Source: an uncultured bacterium (GTDB lineage Bacteria > Cyanobacteriota > Vampirovibrionia > Gastranaerophilales > Gastranaerophilaceae). Taken from it: a DNA stretch of 64,000 nt. Shown one piece after another: positions 17,760 through 26,559 of the stretch (its first letter is position 1; each line of letters starts with the position of its first letter). Both the position numbers and the translations under genes were made by a program. The stretch lies in contig CADBXV010000001.1 in the NCBI GenBank assembly GCA_902798645.1, positions 1 to 64,000 of the forward strand, written 5' to 3'. The notes under the pieces are model-generated. The model was not told the origin of the DNA. It was given only the letters and a program-made list of their open reading frames with translations, and ran no database searches.

Positions 17760-17760
17760 T

Positions 17761-18186
17761 TTATTTATCAAAACGCTTTTGCACTTTAGAAAAAACTTCT
17801 TCAAAGCTTTCAACCGGTACCAGTTTATATCCGCAATGTTCTGCGAGCGTTCCGCCCATGCCGAAAAGTTCTTCTTGAGGATATCTTCTGCATATTCCCG
17901 GACGTGATTTATGAATTTTACACTTATTAGTTTCTTTATCAAGATTTGTGCATTCAAAAACGAGTCCTGTTTCATCTTTACCTATAACTTTTAAATATGT
18001 GTAAAAAGAATGCATTTTTTTTAGTCTTTCAAACTCTGCTTCTGTTTGAATTACCTCGGTATGTTTTACATAAATCTTTTGACAACACCTTCCGCAAGCA
18101 TTACAAGAACCTATTCTATAGTATTTCCGTTTCAAAATGTATAAATAATACCATTTTTTTATTTTTCCAAAAAATGTTTTAAGCAT
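17761..18186 (-). CDS. YkgJ-family cysteine cluster protein
   Basis: Eight conserved cysteines: C-N-A-C-G-R-C-C near residue 28, 'CTNLDKETNKCKIHKSRPGICRRYP', and a later Cys in 'EHCGY'. This is the UPF0153/YkgJ pattern, thought to bind zinc or iron-sulfur clusters; the physiological role is unclear. The ATG overlaps the end of the TPR gene by 8 nt, so it is last in a three-gene minus-strand operon. It is convergent, at 1 nt, with the 115-aa ORF. Confidence 0.88.
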   Translation of the reverse strand: MLKTFFGKIKKWYYLYILKRKYYRIGSCNACGRCCQKIYVKHTEVIQTEAEFERLKKMHSFYTYLKVIGKDETGLVFECTNLDKETNKCKIHKSRPGICRRYPQEELFGMGGTLAEHCGYKLVPVESFEEVFSKVQKRFDK

Positions 18187-19360
18187 TTGTAACTCTTGAT
18201 TTTGCTAATTTATATTCTGATGATTCGGGATCGGAAAACTGCATAACTTTTGAAAAATATTTATTTGCACTTTTTTTATCGCCTTCGTTATACAGAGTAT
18301 TTGCCATATCCAGACTTGTTTTAATAATACGATTTTCCGGATTTATGAACATGTTTAGCCGCTCTATTCGTTCAGCAAGCTCCTGTTTCATTTTTTCATT
18401 TAACAGGGTACAATTTTCGTACTCAAATAATGCAAAATGATAATTGTTTTCTCTGTAATAATTATCACCCCATTCTTTATGTCCCAAATAACTTTGCTCA
18501 TCAAATGTGGAATTCAGCTCTTTTATAACCTGCATTGTATTCAAATATTCTTCCTGATCATTAATTACAAGCGGAAGAATTCTCCTTAGTGTACAATAAG
18601 CTGCGGTATAGTCGCCAAGATTTATAAATACGGAAGTAAGCATTTGTAATACTTCTAATGCATTTTTGTTAATACAATATGCCTGTTTTAAATAAATCAT
18701 TGCGTGCATATTGTCATTTTCAGCCAAATATGCAGTACCAAGCATAAAATTAATATCATAACTTGTTGGAATGTTTTTATACGCAAAAGTCAAAAATTCT
18801 ATTGCTGTTTTGTAATCTTTTCGAGATGCAGCCATTTTAGCTTTTTGAAGAAATTCACTTCCTATTTTTGAATATTCATCCAAACTCTTTTTAACTGATA
18901 CATAAGAATTTCCCTTATCTTGTGCATATTTTAGATATTTTTCGTAATAAAAAACTGATTGAAATTTCATTCCGCAAGAAAAATATGAAGTAGCCAAATT
19001 AAGACATACTTGTTCATCTTCCGGTCTGTAAGCAAATGCGCATGCCCAATTGTATATTGCACTTCTGAGATCTTCTCGCTTATATGCAATATTCCCGAGG
19101 TAAATATATGAAGGATTGTTGCCTTTTTCAAGCCCTACGGATTTGTTAAAATTTTCTTCGGCATTTTTCATATCACCCATTTTATAATAACATTTTGCTA
19201 TTCGGTGATAAAGTTTATATGAGATATTAGTATTTACTAAACTCAAATAGAGCTTTAATGCAGCTTGATAATCACCACTCATATAATGATTACGAGCGGC
19301 TTCCAGCTTTTTGTTTTCCATATCCGAGTTATCTGCTATGTAGTAATCCGACGACGCCAT
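18179..19360 (-). CDS. TPR-repeat protein
   Basis: Residues about 15-150 and 180-275 form consecutive tetratricopeptide repeats, e.g. 'ARNHYMSGDYQAALKLYL' and 'HRIAKCYYKMGDMKNAEENF', with two more near the C-terminus. No signal peptide or enzymatic domain, so probably a cytosolic scaffold. 393 aa. The ATG has no Shine-Dalgarno but an extended -10 (TGATAAAAT) 6 nt upstream, so it can be expressed from its own leaderless promoter as well as with the gene 18 nt upstream. Confidence 0.85.
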   Translation of the reverse strand: MASSDYYIADNSDMENKKLEAARNHYMSGDYQAALKLYLSLVNTNISYKLYHRIAKCYYKMGDMKNAEENFNKSVGLEKGNNPSYIYLGNIAYKREDLRSAIYNWACAFAYRPEDEQVCLNLATSYFSCGMKFQSVFYYEKYLKYAQDKGNSYVSVKKSLDEYSKIGSEFLQKAKMAASRKDYKTAIEFLTFAYKNIPTSYDINFMLGTAYLAENDNMHAMIYLKQAYCINKNALEVLQMLTSVFINLGDYTAAYCTLRRILPLVINDQEEYLNTMQVIKELNSTFDEQSYLGHKEWGDNYYRENNYHFALFEYENCTLLNEKMKQELAERIERLNMFINPENRIIKTSLDMANTLYNEGDKKSANKYFSKVMQFSDPESSEYKLAKSRVTNA

Positions 19361-19366
19361 AGTAGT

Positions 19367-19375
19367 ATTTTATCA
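19367..19375 (-). promoter_or_regulatory. Extended -10 promoter, leaderless type
   Basis: On the minus strand TGATAAAAT ends 6 nt before the ATG at 19360. It sits in the 18-nt gap after the upstream gene. Confidence 0.5.
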
Positions 19376-19378
19376 TAT

Positions 19379-19711
19379 TTACGAATTTAGGTCATCCCAC
19401 AATTTAGAATTTGTTACAAGTTCGGATAGTACATCTTCTTCGAAAGGATCAACTACACCTTGAGAAAATAGTTCCTGCATTTGTTCCAAATAAGAAATAT
19501 CCTCAGGATTTTGCGATGCAATTTTTGTAAATTTTTGAATATCTAAATCTTTTTGAAATAGTTTCATTGCATTTGCTGAAATTTCTGTTTTATCAACATA
19601 AGGATTGTTATTGTATCCTTTTTGCAATGCGGTGCGGACATTCGCAAGCTTTATAACATTGCTTGCCGTATTAAGTTGTAATAAATTATTATCATTAATA
19701 TTATTGAACAT
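19379..19711 (-). CDS. Small hypothetical protein, first gene of TPR/YkgJ cluster
   Basis: Helical, Asn-rich protein of about 110 aa without signal or membrane segments. Two in-frame upstream ATGs (19750, 19744) lack a ribosome site; I chose 19711, which has GGGG close upstream, but this is uncertain. The family is not recognised. Gene order suggests that it works with the TPR protein. Confidence 0.55.
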   Translation of the reverse strand: MFNNINDNNLLQLNTASNVIKLANVRTALQKGYNNNPYVDKTEISANAMKLFQKDLDIQKFTKIASQNPEDISYLEQMQELFSQGVVDPFEEDVLSELVTNSKLWDDLNS

Positions 19712-19888
19712 AATGCCCCAATCTCCCCTATTATTTTCTTTCATTATCATACATATTTGTCAATTTCGTATCATCTGTTTAGAGGATATTTTATTAAAAA
19801 ATTAAAGTCACATATAGAAGATATATTGCCTTTGCTTCTTCCATAAAAAGGGATTTAATGATAATATAATAAAAGAGAGTAGGGTTTA

Positions 19889-20830
19889 ATGTTAAACAGA
19901 ACATTATTTAAAAAGAGAATACTTTTTGTCGGAATTCCTGATATGGCTTATATAGGTATTGACGGTTTGTTAATGTCAGGCGTCAACATTGTTGGTGTTC
20001 TCGGCCCTAAAAAAAGCCATGATATGTATAACGATTTTAAAAAATTTATACATACAAGAGGTTTGAATTATATTGATTTTGATGAACTTGATGAACCTCA
20101 ATTAATACAAAAAATTAAAGATTTAGATGTTGATGCTGCAGTAGTCTGCTCATACAATTACAAAATTCCAAAAGTACTTATGGAAGCTACACGTGACGGA
20201 TTTATAAATGTACACCCTTCGTTACTTCCAAAATACAGAGGCGGAAATCCTTATTCAAGAGTGATTATGAACGGAGAATCGGAAACAGGTGTTACTATAC
20301 ATTTTATGGACTCTGAATTTGATACCGGTGATATAATTGCCCAAAAACCTTATCATATTCCTTCAAAAGCAACAATGGGTACTATTTTTAATGAACTGAA
20401 CTATATCGGGATTGAACTGTTACTTCAAGTTCTTCAACTTTATGAAACCCAACCGCTACCGAGAATTCCACAGCCAAAAGGTGAATTTGTTTCGGGAAAC
20501 GGACTTTCAAACAAAGAAATTTTTATTAATTTTGAAAAACCTGCCGAAGAACTTGAGCGTTTTATACGTGCGCTTAATCCGTTTATTCTTGCAAGCACAA
20601 CATTCAGGGGCAATATGATGAAAATTATGAAAGCAGAAGTTGCCTCAGACGCATTCAGCCTTCCGCATCCGGCAGGAACTATTGCAAAAATCGAAGATGA
20701 CAAATTCTTTATCTCAACTTCTAAAGGACTACTTGTTCCGACAGTTTTGCAATTCGGAAGTTTCTTTATGGGCGACAGCAAAGACTTTATCCGAATAGTT
20801 AACCCAAAAATCGGAGAAGAATTCAAATAG
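19889..20830 (+). CDS. Formyltransferase-family protein, second paralogue of Fmt
   Basis: A 10-formyl-THF-dependent transferase fold with the catalytic Asn-His-Asp preserved (N107, H109, D145; 'INVHPSLLPKYRG' and 'FDTGDI'). The C-terminal half (about 205-300) is unlike the tRNA-binding domain of the Fmt at 2790. It therefore probably formylates something else, such as a nucleotide-sugar amine as in ArnA or sugar N-formyltransferases. No sugar-nucleotide genes flank it, so the substrate is open. 313 aa. AGAGAGTAGGG lies upstream of the ATG. Confidence 0.85.
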   Translation: MLNRTLFKKRILFVGIPDMAYIGIDGLLMSGVNIVGVLGPKKSHDMYNDFKKFIHTRGLNYIDFDELDEPQLIQKIKDLDVDAAVVCSYNYKIPKVLMEATRDGFINVHPSLLPKYRGGNPYSRVIMNGESETGVTIHFMDSEFDTGDIIAQKPYHIPSKATMGTIFNELNYIGIELLLQVLQLYETQPLPRIPQPKGEFVSGNGLSNKEIFINFEKPAEELERFIRALNPFILASTTFRGNMMKIMKAEVASDAFSLPHPAGTIAKIEDDKFFISTSKGLLVPTVLQFGSFFMGDSKDFIRIVNPKIGEEFK

Positions 20831-20884
20831 GGGTAAATAGATTTATCATAAAATATAGAGTATAAGCAAAATTAATGTAAGTTT

Positions 20885-20956
20885 GCAGCGTGCACTTTAA
20901 TGCACGAAATTAATATTGAAACAATTTTACTTTTCGTGCGTTAAAACACACGCTAC
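20885..20956. repeat. REP pair, CGTGCA family
   Basis: GCAG foot plus CGTGCA-CTTTAA-TGCACG (20889-20906), then a 28-nt spacer, then the inverse of GTAG plus CGTGTGT-TTTA-ACGCACG (20935-20956). Same architecture as the RAYT-flanking pairs but an unrelated stem sequence. Confidence 0.75.
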
Positions 20957-20979
20957 TTGCTAAATGGATAAATGTTTTT

Positions 20980-21002
20980 GACGGGTTAAAACCCGTCCTA
21001 TT
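20980..21002. repeat. Single REP-like hairpin, GACGGGTT type
   Basis: GACGGGTT-AA-AACCCGTC (20980-20997), an 8-bp stem. On the minus strand it is preceded by ATAG, a variant of the GTAG foot. Confidence 0.6.
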
Positions 21003-21091
21003 CGCTTAAAAAGCTGTAATATCAGCATTTTTATTTTATAGACACATATACTAATGTATTGTAAAATAAAGTTATAAACGATTTAGACATT

Positions 21092-21113
21092 GTAGGTCAG
21101 ATTACACCTGACA
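21092..21113. repeat. Single decayed REP of the GTCAGGT family
   Basis: GTAG foot then GTCAGATTACACCTGAC, with two stem mismatches, and ACAATAAC after it as at 7585. The rest of the 20831-21137 gap shows no gene. Confidence 0.7.
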
Positions 21114-21137
21114 ATAACTGAAAAAATGGAGTGTATA

Positions 21138-21956
21138 TTGGATAAATTGAATTTTATAACAGCGGGTGTTCCGCTAAGAGCAGGAAATAAAGGATATGAA
21201 ACAGGATTTAAAGTCCTTGATGATATGGGATTAGACGGACTTGAACTTGAATTTGTACGAGGTGTAAGAATTAGCGATAAGAGCAGGGAAGTTGTCGGTG
21301 CAACAACTAAAGTTATTACAGCTCACGCACCTTTTTACGTTAATCTTAACGCAAGAGAAGAAGAAAAAGTTGAAGCAAGCATTCAGCGTATAATTGAAAC
21401 CGCACAAACTACTAACGAGCTTGGCGGATACAGCATAACTTTCCATGCCGGATTTTATCTCGGAATGGATAAAGAAAGTGTGTATAAGCAAATTAGAGAT
21501 AAGATTGAGATTATTACTACGGAACTCAAAAAAGTTAATAACAAAATTTGGATAAGACCTGAAACAACAGGAAAAGCAACTCAATGGGGTGATTTAGAAG
21601 AAATTGTAAGACTCTCAAAAGAATTTGAAACAGTTCTTCCTTGTGTTGATTTTTCGCACCTTCACGCTCGTTATAACGGTGGGGTAAATGAATTTAAAGA
21701 TTTTTGTCAAATCTTTGAAACTATAGGTAATGAATTAGGTCAAAATGCATTGGATAACTTTCACGCACATATTGCAGGGATAGAATACGGTGCAAAGGGT
21801 GAAAAGAAACACCTTAACCTCGAAGAATCCGATATGAACTACAAAGACCTCCTCAAAGCATTCAAAGATTTTAATATTAAAGGTGCAATCGTATGTGAAA
21901 GCCCTAATATTGAAGACGATGCAAAATTGATGAAAGAATATTATTTGAGTTTGTAA
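21138..21956 (+). CDS. Endonuclease IV-like TIM-barrel protein (AP endonuclease family 2)
   Basis: A xylose-isomerase-like TIM barrel. 'DGLELEFVRG', 'AHAPFYVNLNA', 'FHAGFYLG', 'IRPETTGK', 'VDFSHLHAR' and 'HAHIAGIEYG' supply the His/Glu/Asp ligands expected for a Zn-dependent endonuclease IV. Predicted role: cleavage at abasic sites in base-excision repair. An ATG at 21126 lacks a ribosome site; GGAG (21128-21131) is 6 nt before an in-frame TTG at 21138, which I take as the start. It ends 3 nt before ribD. Confidence 0.85.
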   Translation: MDKLNFITAGVPLRAGNKGYETGFKVLDDMGLDGLELEFVRGVRISDKSREVVGATTKVITAHAPFYVNLNAREEEKVEASIQRIIETAQTTNELGGYSITFHAGFYLGMDKESVYKQIRDKIEIITTELKKVNNKIWIRPETTGKATQWGDLEEIVRLSKEFETVLPCVDFSHLHARYNGGVNEFKDFCQIFETIGNELGQNALDNFHAHIAGIEYGAKGEKKHLNLEESDMNYKDLLKAFKDFNIKGAIVCESPNIEDDAKLMKEYYLSL

Positions 21957-21959
21957 TTT

Positions 21960-22970
21960 ATGTTAACCCAAGACGAAAAATACATGAAAGAATGTTTTAA
22001 ACTCGCATTGAAGGGCAGGGGCAAAGTTGCACCCAATCCTCTGGTAGGTTGCGTTGTTTTGGATAAATTCGGCAAAGTTATTTCAAAAGGATACCATCAC
22101 AAATACGGTGATAATCACGCTGAACGTGATGCACTTTTGAAGCTTAAAAATAATGAGGCAGAGGGAGGAACACTATACGTAAATCTTGAACCTTGTTCAC
22201 ACTTTGGAAAAACACCTCCATGTACAGATTTAATAATTGAACGTAAGCTTAAAAGAGTTGTTATCGGCATGAAAGATGTTAATCCTAAGGTTGATGGTCT
22301 GACAAAGCTAAAACGGGCAGGAATAGAAGTTACTACAGGAATTTTAGAAAAAGAAGCCGAGTTTTTAAATCGTGTTTTTATAAAAAATATGAAAGACAAA
22401 TTACCGTATGTTGTACTAAAAACCGCAACCACAATTGACGGAAAAATATCAACTTCGACAGGGGATTCAAAATGGATAACATCAGAAGAATCAAGAAAAG
22501 AAGTTTATAAAATGAGAAAAGATTTTGATTGTATTATGACAAGTTCAAATACAGTTATTGCAGATAATCCAAAAATGGAACACAGGGGTAAATGTATATT
22601 AGACACAAACTCTCGTATACCAAAGGATGCACAAATATTTAAACAGGGTGAAGTTTATATTGCTACAAAAGATAATACCCCTTTAAAAAAAGGAAAGCTT
22701 GACATAAAGTACGTTTTATCTGAATTATATAAAAAAGGAATTTATACTGTTTTTGTAGAATGCGGCGGAACACTTGCCGGAGCTATGTTAAGAGAAAACT
22801 TGATTGATGAAGTATACCAGTTTATTGCTCCTAAGATTCTTAATGACAATAAGGGCAAAAGTTGTTTTGACGGTGATAGTTTAAAGAAAATTTCATCGGC
22901 AAAGAATTTAAAATTATATTCGTCAAAGATAGTTGGAACAGATATCTTGCTTAAATATAAAGTTTTGTAA
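21960..22970 (+). CDS. ribD: Bifunctional riboflavin biosynthesis deaminase/reductase
   Basis: N-terminal cytidine-deaminase-like domain (1-145) with the zinc motif 'NHAERDAL' and 'PCSHFGKTPPC'. The C-terminal RibD reductase domain begins at 'PYVVLKTATTIDGKIST' and includes 'FVECGGTLAGAML'. It performs the second and third steps of the riboflavin pathway. 336 aa, a little short but with both domains. No other rib genes are present, so the pathway is not clustered here. It is 3 nt after the endonuclease IV-like gene. Confidence 0.95.
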   Translation: MLTQDEKYMKECFKLALKGRGKVAPNPLVGCVVLDKFGKVISKGYHHKYGDNHAERDALLKLKNNEAEGGTLYVNLEPCSHFGKTPPCTDLIIERKLKRVVIGMKDVNPKVDGLTKLKRAGIEVTTGILEKEAEFLNRVFIKNMKDKLPYVVLKTATTIDGKISTSTGDSKWITSEESRKEVYKMRKDFDCIMTSSNTVIADNPKMEHRGKCILDTNSRIPKDAQIFKQGEVYIATKDNTPLKKGKLDIKYVLSELYKKGIYTVFVECGGTLAGAMLRENLIDEVYQFIAPKILNDNKGKSCFDGDSLKKISSAKNLKLYSSKIVGTDILLKYKVL

Positions 22971-23047
22971 CAAAAATTTCCGGATATAAAATTCTCATTC
23001 TGTGGAATACTTTAAATATATTTAAGTAAGCATAAGGAGAGTTTTAT

Positions 23048-23650
23048 ATGTCAACAAACAGTATAAATAATTTTAGTTTTGATCCTGATAAATACAATGT
23101 TGAGAATTTAAATAATAAAAGCGAAAAAGAGGTTAAGGAGATAATAATAAACTTCTGTAATGATGCAAGTAATTATGCAGATCACGTTTGGGATGACGGA
23201 GAATTGGAAGATGACGGAAGTCTTGATTCCAAAACCGAAACGAATATTTTATATAATTGTATGAAGAAGATAGATAAAATTTTCGGAAGTTCTTCAAACG
23301 CAGTTAAACAATATGCAAGCAAGTTAAAGTCTACTTTTGTTAATCTCGCCAATACAGTTTTGAATACCCGATTCAGCGGTGATAACATAACTTTTGAAAA
23401 CGGAGAAGTAACGGTTAATAAAAAAGTTTCTCAAACAGAAATTGATGCTGAGAAAGCGTACGAATTGTATAAACACTATCAAGGACAAAAGGGGGACGAC
23501 ACAATTGTTGAGGACACGTTAAAAAGAGATGAAGAAAGAACAAAAAACAAACTGCAAGCGCAAGTAGTTGCACATAATGCTGCAAAAAAAGAAGAAGAAG
23601 GTTTTCTCAAACGATACTTTGGTATAGAATTTAATAAGAATAGAAACTAA
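23048..23650 (+). CDS. Hypothetical protein, charged and helical
   Basis: 200 aa, soluble, with no signal or membrane segment. The N-terminus is 'NNFSFDPDKYNVENL', then a helical Asp/Glu-rich part with 'DDGELEDDGSLDSKTE' (EF-hand-like spacing but not a clear Ca site), then a Lys/Glu-rich tail. GGAG precedes the ATG. The family is not recognised; I suspect it is lineage-specific. It is convergent with the UDG gene by 4 nt. Confidence 0.6.
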   Translation: MSTNSINNFSFDPDKYNVENLNNKSEKEVKEIIINFCNDASNYADHVWDDGELEDDGSLDSKTETNILYNCMKKIDKIFGSSSNAVKQYASKLKSTFVNLANTVLNTRFSGDNITFENGEVTVNKKVSQTEIDAEKAYELYKHYQGQKGDDTIVEDTLKRDEERTKNKLQAQVVAHNAAKKEEEGFLKRYFGIEFNKNRN

Positions 23651-23654
23651 ACTT

Positions 23655-24242
23655 TTACTTCAATTCATCGAATGTCTTTTTAATCTCTTGTATATCTTGC
23701 CACATGAGCCATTTTGGACTGCCTTTTTCACGTGAATCATTTCTTAAAAGGTATGAAGGATGAAATATCGGCATGAGCTTTGCTCCATGAACAACATCTC
23801 CACCGTCAAACCATTTTCCTCTTATACGTGTAATTCCGCCTACATTACCTAAGATGGATTGTACTGCTACATTTCCGCACAACAGTATTATCTTTGGTTT
23901 GATTATATCTATCTGCGCCTTCAAATATTCCCAACATGCATCTTTTTCTTGCTGTTCCGGATTACGATTCTCAGGAGGTCTGCATTTAACCGTATTACAT
24001 ATATAAACATCACGTTTACGAGTTAAACCTACGGATTCAAAGATTTTGTCAAGAAGTTGCCCTGCTTTTCCGACAAACGGTTTCCCTTCTTTATCTTCAT
24101 AAAACCCCGGTGCTTCACCTATAAGCATAAGTTTTGAATTCGGAATACCATCTGAAAAAACTATATTATTTCTTGTATTACCTAATTGACATTTATGACA
24201 ATTTAAACATTTTTGACGGATAACTTCTAATTCTTCATACAT
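23655..24242 (-). CDS. Type-4 uracil-DNA glycosylase (Fe-S family)
   Basis: Excises uracil from DNA. 'IGEAPGFYEDKEGKPFVG' and 'HPSYLLRN' are the active-site motifs. The four cluster cysteines are in 'KCLNCHKC' and in 'NTVKCRPP' with a Cys 16 residues later. Length 195 aa is typical. The start at 24242 removes a 6-residue TTG extension; TATAAT lies 6 nt before this ATG and there is no Shine-Dalgarno, pointing to a leaderless message. Confidence 0.92.
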   Translation of the reverse strand: MYEELEVIRQKCLNCHKCQLGNTRNNIVFSDGIPNSKLMLIGEAPGFYEDKEGKPFVGKAGQLLDKIFESVGLTRKRDVYICNTVKCRPPENRNPEQQEKDACWEYLKAQIDIIKPKIILLCGNVAVQSILGNVGGITRIRGKWFDGGDVVHGAKLMPIFHPSYLLRNDSREKGSPKWLMWQDIQEIKKTFDELK

Positions 24243-24248
24243 ATGAAA

Positions 24249-24254
24249 ATTATA
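24249..24254 (-). promoter_or_regulatory. -10 box 6 nt before the UDG start (leaderless type)
   Basis: On the minus strand TATAAT-N6-ATG at 24242. No Shine-Dalgarno is present. Confidence 0.55.
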
Positions 24255-24315
24255 TACCAAATTTCATACATTTAAAGTAGTTATGTTTATAATATAATAT
24301 CTATAAAGAGGAAAA

Positions 24316-25476
24316 ATGTTTATAATAGAAAAACCCTATATATCAGAATATTTAGTCGACACCATCATCAATCACGATTGGGCAGTTTTAGACAATGAAA
24401 CAATTGAAGACTCAGGAATAGAAGAAGGAGCTTTTAATCTTTGGTCTGCGGAAGAAGCTGTAGATTACTATCAAAAGCAGGAATTCCCTCTCATTTATTC
24501 AAATTCAGAAAATGCTATAAGCTGGGTTTATGAAAATTTACCTAAATCAAACCTCGTTTCATATATTAAATTCTTTAAAGATAAAATAGGATTCAGAGAA
24601 AAATTAAAAGATCATTATCCTAATTTTAAGTTTCAATCTATAGAATATTTAGATATAAATTATGTGAACAAGGAAGACTTTTCATATCCTCTTGTAATTA
24701 AACCTTCAGTTGGTTTTCTTGGTTTCGGAGTACATATTATAAAATCTGTAGAAGATTGGGAGCAAGAAGTTAAAAATCTTCATAAAGAAATTGCAACAAC
24801 GAAATCTTTATACTCTCAAAATGTTGTAGACAGCACCAATATTCTCATAGAAGACTTCGTTGAAGGAGAACACTTCTCTATTGATGCATATTTTGACCGA
24901 AATGGCACACCGGTTATTATGAACATTTATAAAGATTTACGTGCTGATGAAAAAGAAGTAAAAGGGAAATTGTATTGCACATCTCCTTCAATAATGGTTC
25001 AATACATGGCTAAATTTACTCAATTATTAAGAGATATTAGCGACATCTCCGGTGTTAAGAATTTTCCTATGCAGTTAGAAGTAAAAATAACACCCAACGG
25101 CGATATTTTCCCTATGGAAGCAAAACCGCTGCAATTTGCATGCTGGTGTTCTTCTGATATTGCAAAATTTGCTTGGGGATTTAATATTTATGAATACTTC
25201 CATTCACAAATACATCCTGACTGGAACGAAATTCTTAGCAATGCAACCAAAGATATTTATTATTACTCTATTTTAAGAGTTCCCGATGATTTCCCCAAAA
25301 GTACAATTCGATCTTTTGACTATGATGAATATTTGAGAAATTTCCCTAATGTAATTGAACTAAGACGTGTAAATTATCAAGATAATTCAGTATTTGGGGT
25401 TGTTTTTGGTAAAGCTGAAGACGAAAAAGCATTACATAGCATTTTAAAAACCGATATCAAAAAATATATTAAATAG
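24316..25476 (+). CDS. ATP-grasp domain protein
   Basis: The ATP-grasp fold is visible in 'YPLVIKPSVGFLGFGVHII' (glycine-rich loop, about 126-144), 'ILIEDFVEGEHFSIDAYF' (hinge) and 'LEVKITPNGDIFPMEAKP' (Mg-binding Glu). Such enzymes ligate a carboxylate to an amine or thiol via an acyl-phosphate. The substrate is not apparent. 386 aa, cytosolic. AGAGGA lies 6 nt before the ATG. It is convergent with the acyltransferase gene. Confidence 0.82.
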   Translation: MFIIEKPYISEYLVDTIINHDWAVLDNETIEDSGIEEGAFNLWSAEEAVDYYQKQEFPLIYSNSENAISWVYENLPKSNLVSYIKFFKDKIGFREKLKDHYPNFKFQSIEYLDINYVNKEDFSYPLVIKPSVGFLGFGVHIIKSVEDWEQEVKNLHKEIATTKSLYSQNVVDSTNILIEDFVEGEHFSIDAYFDRNGTPVIMNIYKDLRADEKEVKGKLYCTSPSIMVQYMAKFTQLLRDISDISGVKNFPMQLEVKITPNGDIFPMEAKPLQFACWCSSDIAKFAWGFNIYEYFHSQIHPDWNEILSNATKDIYYYSILRVPDDFPKSTIRSFDYDEYLRNFPNVIELRRVNYQDNSVFGVVFGKAEDEKALHSILKTDIKKYIK

Positions 25477-25493
25477 TACTTTTTAAAAAAGGC

Positions 25494-26318
25494 TTAAACA
25501 CCCGAATTCCTTCGCTCAATTTTTTTAAGTCTTTGTTCAATCCTTCTGTACCATCTTAATTTACTTTGAAATAAAACTTCATAACCTTTTAATCTTCCAT
25601 GATGAACATCGTCAATTTGTTTGTCACATAAATCTTCTAAGACCTTACCCAAATATTTGGTATATTCTCGTCTGTCAATTTTTTCATCTTTTGTTAAGTG
25701 GAATATATCACCAAACTCTATTAAAACCTCCGGCCTGTTATCTCGCAAAAAATAATAATTTACGGCAACAGGCATAAGAGCAACCTTGCCATACTTTTTG
25801 GCAGCCTTTTCCGCTATATAAGTAGTTCCGGTTTGAAGTTTCAACGGTCTGTGATTTGGCGGTTTTATTATACCTTCAGGGAAAATGTACAAAATATTGT
25901 TTGTGTCACCAACTGCATCAACTGCATATCGTAAAGCAGGCATTGATGCTTGAGGAGATTTTTTATTAACACTAAAAGCTCCGCCACGCCTTATCAAAGG
26001 AAATCTGTTTAATTCCTCAATCATTAGTCGAATTTCTTTTTTGAAAATTCTGTTACATATATTGTATCCGACCATCCCGTCCCACCAATTGTGATGAGGC
26101 GCAAACATAATTATCGGAGTTTCAGGATCTTTTTGAGTATAAAATTTACTCTTACCCTTATAATAAAGTCCATGGAATCTTTTTTCCAACATTCCATAAA
26201 AATATCTGTCCGCAACCCACAACCAAAATGGTGATGTTTGTGCAGGACAAAACTTTTCATCAATATTCCGCAATTTTGTCGGCGGAACTTCTATATATAA
26301 CTCCTCCAGGTTAGCCAT
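25494..26318 (-). CDS. 1-acylglycerol-3-phosphate acyltransferase (PlsC-like)
   Basis: The acyltransferase signature H-x4-D is present in 'APHHNWWDG', followed by 'RRGGAFSVNK' and 'YIFPEGII', the second and third motifs of the PlsC family. It probably acylates a lysophospholipid or another glycerol-phosphate acceptor at the inner membrane, though no strong transmembrane helix is seen. The start at 26318 is preferred because TATCAT lies 6 nt upstream; no Shine-Dalgarno is present. 274 aa. The 26319-26559 gap holds nothing recognisable. Confidence 0.85.
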   Translation of the reverse strand: MANLEELYIEVPPTKLRNIDEKFCPAQTSPFWLWVADRYFYGMLEKRFHGLYYKGKSKFYTQKDPETPIIMFAPHHNWWDGMVGYNICNRIFKKEIRLMIEELNRFPLIRRGGAFSVNKKSPQASMPALRYAVDAVGDTNNILYIFPEGIIKPPNHRPLKLQTGTTYIAEKAAKKYGKVALMPVAVNYYFLRDNRPEVLIEFGDIFHLTKDEKIDRREYTKYLGKVLEDLCDKQIDDVHHGRLKGYEVLFQSKLRWYRRIEQRLKKIERRNSGV

Positions 26319-26324
26319 ACTACT

Positions 26325-26330
26325 ATGATA
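26325..26330 (-). promoter_or_regulatory. -10 box 6 nt before the acyltransferase start
   Basis: On the minus strand TATCAT-N6-ATG at 26318, leaderless type. Confidence 0.45.
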
Positions 26331-26559
26331 CACATTTCTGCTTGAATTGTGAACACTTATAACCCCAAATGTTAAATAAATTTACAATTTAAACCTTATG
26401 AAAAAGTGTATACATGATTTGAATGAGATTCTTTGCCCTAAACTGATACATGGCTCAAAATGACATGAATAAAAGACTTATAGTATATTCGTCATTCTAA
26501 GGCAACAGCATATATAAGCCAAAGAATTCCCTAAAAAAGGATTTATCACTCAAACTCTA

